DNA of 11,815 nucleotides from an uncultured bacterium. GTDB taxonomy: Bacteria > Patescibacteriota > Minisyncoccia > Phycocordibacterales > UBA9973. Shown here piece by piece: positions 5,628 through 11,815 of this stretch. Position 1 is the first letter of the stretch; each line of letters begins with the position of its first letter. A program made the position numbers and the translations under genes. The stretch spans positions 1 to 11,815 of the forward strand of contig CAIJZW010000026.1 in NCBI GenBank assembly GCA_903825265.1, written 5' to 3'. The notes beneath the pieces are model-generated. The model did not search any database and was not told the origin of the DNA. It worked only from the letters and a program-made list of their open reading frames with translations.

Positions 5628-7403
5628 ATGGAAAATATAGATAAATTAGCACAATTACGCCACTCTCTCGCTCACCTATTAGGAGCGTCTGTTCTAGAGC
5701 TTTACCCAGGGTCTCAAATAACCTTAGGTCCAGCAGTAGATAATGGCTTTTATTATGATATAGATGTTAAAGGAAAAATTACTGATTCTGACTTAGAAAA
5801 AATTGAAGTTAAAATGAAAGAAATTTTAAAAACATGGACTTCATTTGAAAAACAAGTTTTAACGAAAGACGAAGCCTTAGAAATATTTAAAGATAATATT
5901 TATAAAATAGAACTCATAAATGGCATAACTGAAAAAGGAGAAGAAATCACTATTTATAAATCAGGGTCTTTTTCTGATCTTTGTCGCGGAGGACATATTG
6001 AAAACATGAAAGAAATAAAAGAAGATTCATGGAAGCTTGATCGTATTGCCGGAGCTTATTGGCGAGGAGATGAGAAGAATAAAATGCTTACACGTATATA
6101 CGGACTTGCATTTGAAACTAAAGCCGAACTTGATGCATACATCTTACAACAAGAAGAAGCTAAAAAAAGAGATCATAGAAAAATAGGCCAAGAACAAAAG
6201 CTTTTTACGATATCTAAACTTGTTGGATCTGGTTTGCCACTATTACAACCTAAAGGAATGATAATAAGAAAAGAAATTGAAGACTTCCTTTGGAGTTTAC
6301 ATAAAAATAAAGGATATAGTCGCGTATGGACTCCTCATATAACAAAAAAAGAACTCTACGAAACATCAGGTCATGCTGCTAAATTTGGAGAAGAATTATT
6401 TAAAGTTAAAGGTGGAGATGAAGAATTTTTTATGAAGCCTATGAACTGTCCTCATCATATGCAAATATTTTCAGATAATCAATTCTCATATCGAGATATG
6501 CCTGTTCGATATTTTGAACCAGCAACTGTTTATCGTTATGAAAAAGCTGGACAACTTTCAGGATTAACACGCGTTCGTGCTATTACGCAAGATGATGGAC
6601 ATCTATTCTGTAGAGTATCTCAAATAGGACAAGAAGTAAGTACTATTGTTTCTATTATAAAATCTTTCTATACCACTATGGGTATGATGAATGGTTACAG
6701 AGTAAGTCTTTCGGTTAGAGGTGATGATCAAAGTAAATACCTTGGAAGTAATGAGGTTTGGGTTCAAGCAGAAAGTACATTAGAAGAAGCCGCTAAGAAA
6801 AATGAACTAAACTATCAGATAGTAAAAGGTGAAGCTGCTTTTTACGGACCAAAATTAGATTTTATGTTTAAAGATGCAATCGGACGTGAATGGCAACTAG
6901 CTACAATACAATGTGATTTTAATTTACCTGAACGATTTGAACTTAAATTTGTAAATGAACAAGGAGAAGAAGAAAGACCTGTTGTAATACACAGAGCAAT
7001 ATCAGGGTCACTTGAAAGATTTATGGGGGTAATGATAGAACATTTTGCTGGTGCATTTCCAGTTTGGCTCTCCCCTGTCCAAGTTGTAATTCTTCCTATA
7101 TCAGAACATCAAAAAGAATACGCCGATACTATATTCGCATCACTCAAAGAAGTTGATATTCGAGCTGAATTAGATGATTCAAATGAATCTCTAGGTAAAA
7201 GAATTCGTAACGCAAAAATGAGTAAGGTTCCATATATTATTGTTATTGGTGATAAAGAGCGTGATGCAAAAGTAATAACGGTTGAAGGCCGTACACCTGC
7301 CTCGACTAACGCGAGTCAAGGCGGGGAAAAACTCGAAGGCATCACAGTTGAATCTTTTATAGAAAGAATTCAAAAAGAAATAAAAGAAAGAACTTTAAAT
7401 TAG
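5628..7403 (+). CDS. thrS: Threonyl-tRNA synthetase lacking the N-terminal TGS domain
   Basis: Class II synthetase that charges tRNA-Thr. Of 591 residues, 1-170 form the editing (second additional) domain: RHSLAHLLG with H12 and H16, then DLCRGGH with C119 and H123, so proofreading of Ser-tRNA looks intact. The catalytic core (about 190-480) has zinc ligands C274 (MNCPHH), H325 (QDDGH) and H455 (VIHRAISG), motif 2 around RYEKAGQLSGLTRVRAITQ (303-321) and motif 3 around GSLERFMG (460-467). The anticodon-binding domain fills 482-591. The TGS domain that normally precedes the editing domain (E. coli enzyme 642 residues) is absent, and only 126 nt of spacer lie upstream. The ATG at 5628 was chosen over an upstream ATG at 5598, whose hydrophobic extension overlaps the promoter. 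A GC-rich palindromic segment adds about nine residues (556-564) to the anticodon domain. Confidence 0.96.
   Translation: MENIDKLAQLRHSLAHLLGASVLELYPGSQITLGPAVDNGFYYDIDVKGKITDSDLEKIEVKMKEILKTWTSFEKQVLTKDEALEIFKDNIYKIELINGITEKGEEITIYKSGSFSDLCRGGHIENMKEIKEDSWKLDRIAGAYWRGDEKNKMLTRIYGLAFETKAELDAYILQQEEAKKRDHRKIGQEQKLFTISKLVGSGLPLLQPKGMIIRKEIEDFLWSLHKNKGYSRVWTPHITKKELYETSGHAAKFGEELFKVKGGDEEFFMKPMNCPHHMQIFSDNQFSYRDMPVRYFEPATVYRYEKAGQLSGLTRVRAITQDDGHLFCRVSQIGQEVSTIVSIIKSFYTTMGMMNGYRVSLSVRGDDQSKYLGSNEVWVQAESTLEEAAKKNELNYQIVKGEAAFYGPKLDFMFKDAIGREWQLATIQCDFNLPERFELKFVNEQGEEERPVVIHRAISGSLERFMGVMIEHFAGAFPVWLSPVQVVILPISEHQKEYADTIFASLKEVDIRAELDDSNESLGKRIRNAKMSKVPYIIVIGDKERDAKVITVEGRTPASTNASQGGEKLEGITVESFIERIQKEIKERTLN
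7296..7325 (+). repeat. GC-rich imperfect palindrome within thrS
   Basis: Arms 7296-7307 and 7314-7325 around a 6-nt loop: of 12 positions, ten are Watson-Crick, one is a G-U pair in the sense strand (7298/7323) and one is a mismatch (7303/7318). It is strikingly GC-rich for this gene and uses codons such as TCG and GCG. With the preceding Thr codon it encodes TPASTNASQ followed by GG, where other ThrRS anticodon domains appear to have only a short turn. It looks like a small in-frame insertion. Confidence 0.6.
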
Positions 7404-7409
7404 TTTTTA

Positions 7410-7444
7410 AAAAATCCCCGAAAGCGTAGCTTTCGGGGATTTTT
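7410..7444. terminator. Strong bidirectional terminator between thrS and gyrB
   Basis: A perfect 16-bp stem (7410-7425 with 7429-7444) with a 3-nt loop and a GC-rich core (TCCCCGAAAGC). It is flanked by A's on one side and T's on the other, so each strand reads a hairpin followed by a T-run. It starts 7 bases after the thrS TAG and ends 13 bases before the gyrB stop, and so serves both converging genes. Confidence 0.92.
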
Positions 7445-7457
7445 GATTTGTAATTAT

Positions 7458-9560
7458 TTATATATCTAGATTTGCCATCTTAGCATGAGATGTAATAAAA
7501 GATTTACGAGGAGGAACCTCAGAACCCATAAGCATATCAAAGACTTTATTAGCTTCTTCCGCGTCAGTAACTGCAACTTGTTTAAGAATACGAGTATTTG
7601 GATCCATTGTTGTTTCCCAAAGTTCATCTGAGTTCATTTCTCCGAGACCTTTATATCTTTGAACATGAATCTTAGCGACTCTTTTATTTTTAGTATTTTC
7701 TTCTTCTGTTTCCTCTTCTTCTTCAGAATTTCCTTCTTCGTTAGCAGAATCAGAAAGTAAATCTTCAATAGAAGGAGCATCTTTACCTAACAATCTATCG
7801 CGTTCTTCATCTGTATAAGCATACATAACCTCTTTACCTCTTTTAATCTTAAATAAAGGCGGTTGAGCAATATATACATAACCAGCATCTAATACTGGAC
7901 GGAAATATCTATACATAAGAGTAAGAATAAGTGTACGAATATGAGCTCCATCAACATCGGCATCGGTTGCAAGAATTATTTTATGATAACGCATCTTACT
8001 TAAATCAAAAGTGTCTCCAATGGAAGTTCCCATTGCAATAACCAAGTTCTTAATTTGTTCACTACCTAACATACGATCTAGACGTGCACGCTCTACGTTT
8101 AAAATTTTACCTCGTAGCGGAAGTATAGCTTGAGTTTTTCTATCTCGTCCCATTTTAGCGGTACCACCAGCAGAATCTCCCTCTACAATAAAGAGCTCTC
8201 CACTTTCTGCATCTTTAGCCTGACAGTCTGCAAGTTTACCTGGCAAGGTCATACCTTCAAGTGCTCCTTTTCTTAATATTGAATCTTTAGCAGCTTTAGC
8301 AGCTTTACGTGCTCGTAAAGCAAGCAAAGATTTATTTATCATTGATTTAGCCTCATCTGGATTCTCTTCAAGAAAAGTAGAGAAAGCTTCTCCAAATACT
8401 GTTGCAACGGCACCTTGAGCTTCCGTAGAACCAAGTTTAGCCTTAGTCTGTCCTTCAAATTGAATCTCACGAAGTTTAACAGAAACAACAGCCATAAGAC
8501 CTTCTAAGACGTCATCTCCAGTAAATCCACCATCTGCTTCTTTAATTAGATTATTCTTTTTCCCGTAAGTATTAAGAACACGAGTCAAAGCAGTTTTAAA
8601 TCCTGTTATGTGAGTTCCTCCTTCTGGATTGTGAATATTATTTGCAAAAGGAACAATAACAGAACTAAAATTATCTACATATTGTAAAGCAACTTCAACT
8701 CCAACATCATCTACTTCTTTCTCAACATAAAATACACTAGGGTGTATTGGTTTTTCTATTTTGTTATAAAACTTAACAAGAGATACTAATCCTCCTTCAA
8801 AATAAAATGTAGTTGAAGGAACTTCAAGTTCAAGCTCGGAAAACCAAAAAGCATTTTCGTAATCATTACTCTTGCCTTTTCCTCCTGTAATAGGATCCCA
8901 TTCACGTGCATCAATTATGTCTATACGAAGTCCTTTTACAAGATAAGCCTGCTGACGTAAATGAGAAATAACAGTATCTAAATCAAATCTAACTTGTTTG
9001 AATATTTCTTCATCCGGCTGGAAGGAAATAATAGTACCGTGATTTTTTGTTGTTCCAACTTTTTTAACAGCAGCTTTCCTTTTTCCCTGAGAGTATTCTT
9101 GAACATATTTACCATCATCTTTATGTACTTCTGCTTTACAGTAAATAGAAAGAGCGTTCACAACAGAAGCACCAACACCGTGAAGTCCTCCAGAAACTTT
9201 ATAACCAGAATCATCTCCTCCAAATTTACCTCCAGCATGAAGTGTAGTCATAACAGTTTCAAGAGCTGAAACTTTTGTTTTAGAGTGAACATCTACTGGA
9301 ATTCCACGTCCGTTATCTACAACTCTAATAGAATTATCCGGCAATAATACAACTTCAATATGGTTACAGAAACCTCCCATAGCCTCATCGCGAGAGTTAT
9401 CAAAAATTTCCCAAACTAAATGATGAAGGCCATCTATACCAGTTGACCCAATATACATACCAGGACGACGTCTTACAGGCTCAAGTCCTTCTAGGACTGA
9501 GATTTGATCTGCTCCATAATTACCACTATTTTTAACTTTTTTTGTTTCTTCTTTTGCCAT
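7458..9560 (-). CDS. gyrB: DNA gyrase subunit B
   Basis: ATPase subunit of DNA gyrase, which with GyrA introduces negative supercoils. Of 700 residues: GHKL ATPase domain with catalytic E51 and Mg-binding N55 (WEIFDNSRDEA), D82 (VDNGRGIP), and GGLHGVGASVVNALS (124-138); transducer domain with the QTKAK loop (371-375); TOPRIM domain with E460 (VEGDSAGG) and D533/D535 (TDADVDGAHIRTL); and the C-terminal QRYKGLGEMN (634-643) and LWETTMDP (647-654). QTKAKLGSTE and the overall layout favour GyrB over ParE. No long E. coli-type insertion is present, but an acidic Glu-rich segment (about 594-626) lies between the TOPRIM tail and KIHVQRYKG. The ATG at 9560 lies 5 nt after a perfect TATAAT. The gene appears monocistronic, closed by the terminator shared with thrS. 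Confidence 0.97.
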   Translation of the reverse strand: MAKEETKKVKNSGNYGADQISVLEGLEPVRRRPGMYIGSTGIDGLHHLVWEIFDNSRDEAMGGFCNHIEVVLLPDNSIRVVDNGRGIPVDVHSKTKVSALETVMTTLHAGGKFGGDDSGYKVSGGLHGVGASVVNALSIYCKAEVHKDDGKYVQEYSQGKRKAAVKKVGTTKNHGTIISFQPDEEIFKQVRFDLDTVISHLRQQAYLVKGLRIDIIDAREWDPITGGKGKSNDYENAFWFSELELEVPSTTFYFEGGLVSLVKFYNKIEKPIHPSVFYVEKEVDDVGVEVALQYVDNFSSVIVPFANNIHNPEGGTHITGFKTALTRVLNTYGKKNNLIKEADGGFTGDDVLEGLMAVVSVKLREIQFEGQTKAKLGSTEAQGAVATVFGEAFSTFLEENPDEAKSMINKSLLALRARKAAKAAKDSILRKGALEGMTLPGKLADCQAKDAESGELFIVEGDSAGGTAKMGRDRKTQAILPLRGKILNVERARLDRMLGSEQIKNLVIAMGTSIGDTFDLSKMRYHKIILATDADVDGAHIRTLILTLMYRYFRPVLDAGYVYIAQPPLFKIKRGKEVMYAYTDEERDRLLGKDAPSIEDLLSDSANEEGNSEEEEETEEENTKNKRVAKIHVQRYKGLGEMNSDELWETTMDPNTRILKQVAVTDAEEANKVFDMLMGSEVPPRKSFITSHAKMANLDI

Positions 9561-9565
9561 AAATA

Positions 9566-9592
9566 ATTATAATATTCTTCTATATTGGTTAA
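9566..9592 (-). promoter_or_regulatory. gyrB start-proximal promoter, predicted leaderless
   Basis: A perfect TATAAT on the minus strand (9571-9566) ends 5 nt before the gyrB ATG at 9560. Initiation at the usual distance would fall on the start codon. The -35 is weak (TTAACC at 9592-9587, 15-nt spacer), so some strength must come from elsewhere or from the upstream promoter. Confidence 0.45.
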
Positions 9593-9604
9593 TTTCTATT
9601 ACTA

Positions 9605-9613
9605 ATTATAACA
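9605..9613 (-). promoter_or_regulatory. gyrB upstream promoter with extended -10
   Basis: TGTTATAAT on the minus strand is an extended -10 element, expected to start transcription near 9597 and give a leader of about 37 nt. Any -35 would fall inside the stem of the preceding terminator and is a poor match, as extended -10 promoters tolerate. It directly abuts the terminator's T-run. Confidence 0.45.
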
Positions 9614-9648
9614 AAAAATCACCCAAAAGACTAGCTTCTTTTGGGTGA
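9613..9648 (-). terminator. Intrinsic terminator of the cohesin operon
   Basis: A perfect 12-bp stem (TCACCCAAAAGA, 9619-9630, with 9637-9648) and a 6-nt loop, followed on the minus strand by a run of six T's (9618-9613). It lies 23 bases beyond the stop of the downstream cohesin gene and insulates gyrB from that operon. Confidence 0.9.
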
Positions 9649-9671
9649 CTTTATCGTTATAAACAAAGGTT

Positions 9672-10934
9672 TTATTCGCATTTACATTTTTCAGATTTAT
9701 CAAATTCTTTTTTATCTAAAAACTTGCGAAGTTTCTTATTTGAATAAGAATATATGTATAAAATTATGATAGCTAAAAGAAAAACAAGAGAGATAAAAGG
9801 TATTAATAATGTAACATAATTAATACCTCTTGAAATAAAAAGACTAAAACTACTACCCTTCTTTGTTATCTGTATTGGCTCCATATAGTCACTACTTATT
9901 CCATCAACAGTTAAAGCACGAGCAACAATTGAATAATTCCCGAGTAGCATATCATCTTCATCATCTGGAACATATGTAAACTTACCATCACTATTTGTAT
10001 AGGCATGTTCTATCACTGGTATATTTTTTGAAGAATTATTAATAGTTAATTCTACATCAACCAAAGGATCTGCTACTCCTTTTAAAACTATAGATTGCCC
10101 TGTATAAAAAATATTAGGGTAATTTGTAATGAGTGGTGTTTTTAGATTTATTATATCAAATTTTAAATAGCCACTTAATATATCTGAATTCTTATTAAGA
10201 GCAAAAACTTTCATTGCATGTGAACCACTCTTTAAAGTCGGTATTTGAAATATATGAGTTCCATCATCTATCCAAGTAATTTTATCCATTGAATCTATTT
10301 GTACAGAATAAGAATTACCAACTATTGGATAAATAGAAGTTATTAAAAATTTATTTGTGGAATATTTTGAAGAATTATTTTTTATTTCAGATATATCAAT
10401 ATTTTTACCAACAATAGAATTGTCTATTTTACTAGAATCTTTTTTAATATCAATTTTAAAACTACTACTCCCCTTGCTAGATAAAATATCAGTTCCATTC
10501 CCATCATTAGCTAAAATTGAAGCTGTACCAAAATTAATATTTGCAATACCACTAGCTTTAACTTTAAAAGAAAGAGTAGCTAACACCGCATTATCCCCTA
10601 TATAACCATCTAAAATAACACCTTCAAAAGAAACAGTTCCTTCTTTATTAGAGATGAAAGGTTCTTTTGACCATAAATTTATAACTGATTGTTTTTTAGA
10701 AATAGAAGAAAGGTATAATATATTGCTTGGAAACTTTATATTTACAGAAGCACCATTAATTGATTTAGAGTTAGTATTTGTATATATATTTAAATTCAAA
10801 GTATCACCAACATTATAAGACCCAGATGATGGTGAAAAACCTATACTTGCTGCATTTGCATGAATAAAAGGCAAGAATATTAATAATGTCAAAGAAATAA
10901 AAAAAATATTTAAATGTTTATATATTATTTTCAT
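9672..10934 (-). CDS. Membrane-anchored cohesin-domain surface protein
   Basis: A 420-residue envelope protein. Residues 1-28 are a signal peptide (basic start, hydrophobic core, HANA just before the probable cleavage site). A cohesin-type beta-sandwich follows (about 30-164; VGDTLNLNIYTNT, INGASVNIKFPSNILYL, then VLATLSFKVKASG). Next are a Ser/Asn/Lys-rich linker (165-190) and two probable Ig-like segments (about 195-262 and 267-356; the second has the DGKFTYVPDD turn). A transmembrane helix (about 372-396) and a basic cytoplasmic tail ending in CKCE close the protein. Cohesins bind dockerins in cellulosomes, but such domains are also used for other surface assembly; no dockerin or glycosidase is present in the window. 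Its start overlaps the upstream paralogue by 17 nt, suggesting coupled translation. Adhesion or surface scaffolding is an inference. Confidence 0.8.
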   Translation of the reverse strand: MKIIYKHLNIFFISLTLLIFLPFIHANAASIGFSPSSGSYNVGDTLNLNIYTNTNSKSINGASVNIKFPSNILYLSSISKKQSVINLWSKEPFISNKEGTVSFEGVILDGYIGDNAVLATLSFKVKASGIANINFGTASILANDGNGTDILSSKGSSSFKIDIKKDSSKIDNSIVGKNIDISEIKNNSSKYSTNKFLITSIYPIVGNSYSVQIDSMDKITWIDDGTHIFQIPTLKSGSHAMKVFALNKNSDILSGYLKFDIINLKTPLITNYPNIFYTGQSIVLKGVADPLVDVELTINNSSKNIPVIEHAYTNSDGKFTYVPDDEDDMLLGNYSIVARALTVDGISSDYMEPIQITKKGSSFSLFISRGINYVTLLIPFISLVFLLAIIILYIYSYSNKKLRKFLDKKEFDKSEKCKCE

Positions 10935-11815
10935 GTTGTTTAATCAAAGATATTCTTTTGCTTAAAGTTTTTCTATAAATAAATAATAAAATAACCAAAG
11001 AAAAAATTACGATAGAAATATTAATAAATGAAAAAATACTATATGGTAATCTATCTATACTTATAATAACACTAGACCCTGAATAATTTGTAGCCTGTAA
11101 TGAGATTATACTATGGCGAGTTTGATCTTCCAATAAATAAGGACTGCTTGATATCTTTTTCCAATCCTTATATCCTTCTTTAATTAAAACTTCTTTTATT
11201 CCTGTCTGTTTATCTTTTGCATCGAATATAATGACGTATCTACCATTAAAAATATTTTGATCTTGAGTCACAAAAGCAGACAGCTCTGGATTCATATCAT
11301 CTATTGTCTTATAAACATACAGACTACGGGTATTTTTAATGGGAATTAAGATATTCTCTTTAGATAAAGGTTCAATAGTTCCTAGTCCATCATTTAGAGT
11401 AGTGTTAAAATTTAAAGTAGAGATATCACCCACTCCTTCTTTTTTAGCTTCAAAAACAAGGCGTATTATAATACCTTCTGTTTTTTTATTTGGGCTAAAT
11501 GGATCAATATTTCCAGAAAAACCATTTGGTATAAGACCAGAAAATCTTACATCATTATTAACAATGCTCGGTTTATCAATCCAAAAATTTATTAAAGATT
11601 TACCCTCTTCTGCTCTAATGAAAGAAAGTGTATCTTTAGAAAAAGACACAGACCCTTCAACTCCATTTATATCAGAACCTTCTGTGTTAAGCATCACATC
11701 TACATAAAACTGTTCTCCAATCTCAAGATTACTATTGGATGATTTAAGCAAGACATCAGAAGCTTCTACTTTTATATTTGATAAAAGTAGAAGTACAAAT
11801 AAAAATATTATTTTT
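10918..11815 (-). CDS. Membrane-anchored cohesin-domain protein, 5' end outside window
   Basis: The frame is open to the right edge; 298 residues are visible, and no ATG precedes the hydrophobic signal-peptide core KIIFLFVLLLLS, so probably only the first one to three codons are missing. Counting from the first visible residue: signal peptide to about 18 (VEA then SD), cohesin domain about 25-160 (IGEQFYVDVMLNT, INGVEGSVSFSKDTLSF), a beta-rich segment about 170-253 containing DAKDKQTGIKEVLI and SPYLLEDQ, a transmembrane helix about 259-280, and a basic tail. Shared blocks with the downstream neighbour (LINFWIDKPSI versus VINLWSKEPFI; LNDGLGT versus ANDGNGT) show the two are paralogues from a tandem duplication. 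It overlaps the next gene by 17 nt. A signal-less TTG start at 11751 is far less likely than the signal-peptide form. Confidence 0.8.
   Translation of the reverse strand, partial: KIIFLFVLLLLSNIKVEASDVLLKSSNSNLEIGEQFYVDVMLNTEGSDINGVEGSVSFSKDTLSFIRAEEGKSLINFWIDKPSIVNNDVRFSGLIPNGFSGNIDPFSPNKKTEGIIIRLVFEAKKEGVGDISTLNFNTTLNDGLGTIEPLSKENILIPIKNTRSLYVYKTIDDMNPELSAFVTQDQNIFNGRYVIIFDAKDKQTGIKEVLIKEGYKDWKKISSSPYLLEDQTRHSIISLQATNYSGSSVIISIDRLPYSIFSFINISIVIFSLVILLFIYRKTLSKRISLIKQHENNI

Noticed and set aside
8994..9269. Plus-strand open frame antisense to gyrB
   Set aside because: Fully inside a conserved gene on the other strand, with no start signals or recognisable protein features.
11339..11707. Plus-strand open frame antisense to the first cohesin gene
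   Set aside because: Shadow of a well-supported coding frame; no initiation signal or family resemblance.
1..11815. Possible UGA recoding as in some candidate phyla, prompted by the absence of TGA stops
   Set aside because: All conserved proteins read through at full length with TGA counted as a stop, so TGA is not used as a sense codon here; ten genes are too few to read meaning into TAA preference.
1..11815. CRISPR arrays, tRNA/rRNA genes, transposases or att-like repeats
   Set aside because: Read on both strands, nothing with regularly spaced repeats, cloverleaf-like segments or transposase motifs was found.

Overview
The window looks like a piece of a small, AT-rich bacterial genome, most likely from the Candidate Phyla Radiation (Patescibacteria), in or near Parcubacteria. 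That placement is inferred from several traits: strong A/T bias, tightly packed genes, no Shine-Dalgarno-like motif before any internal start codon, a short SMC, a ThrRS without its TGS domain, an L32 beginning MVIRMRHTRAHTGNRRSHH, and membrane-anchored cohesin-domain proteins. Nine of ten genes end in TAA and one in TAG. No TGA stop is seen, but TGA also does not interrupt any conserved protein, so there is no sign of UGA recoding.

Layout. Bases 1-573 (+) hold the 3' end of a VanY-type D-Ala-D-Ala carboxypeptidase. It converges on a minus-strand information-processing operon transcribed in the order rpmF (L32), nusB fused to a NUDIX domain, rnc (RNase III), smc (4796 down to 614). The two meet at a symmetric terminator. 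Upstream of rpmF lies a separate minus-strand gene for a degenerate NUDIX-like protein (5501-4869), closed by its own terminator, whose U-tract runs into the rpmF promoter. A short divergent spacer (5502-5627) leads to thrS (+, 5628-7403). thrS converges on gyrB (-, 9560-7458) over a strong shared terminator. Upstream of gyrB, also on the minus strand, a two-gene operon encodes paralogous cohesin-domain surface proteins with C-terminal membrane anchors. The first of these runs off the right edge.

Functional picture. The rpmF operon joins ribosome building, rRNA transcription and processing (NusB, RNase III) and chromosome organisation (SMC). ThrRS and GyrB are core housekeeping. VanY and the cohesin pair belong to the cell envelope.

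Most notable points: the hingeless 760-residue SMC; the NusB-NUDIX fusion; a 62-nt hairpin between rpmF and nusB whose wobble pairs form only in the sense RNA; a GC-rich imperfect palindrome that appears inserted in frame in thrS; and three genes (rpmF, thrS, gyrB) whose -10 boxes lie 5-8 nt before the start codon, predicting leaderless mRNAs. No complete novel defence or mobile system is visible. No intergenic stretch exceeds about 130 bases.
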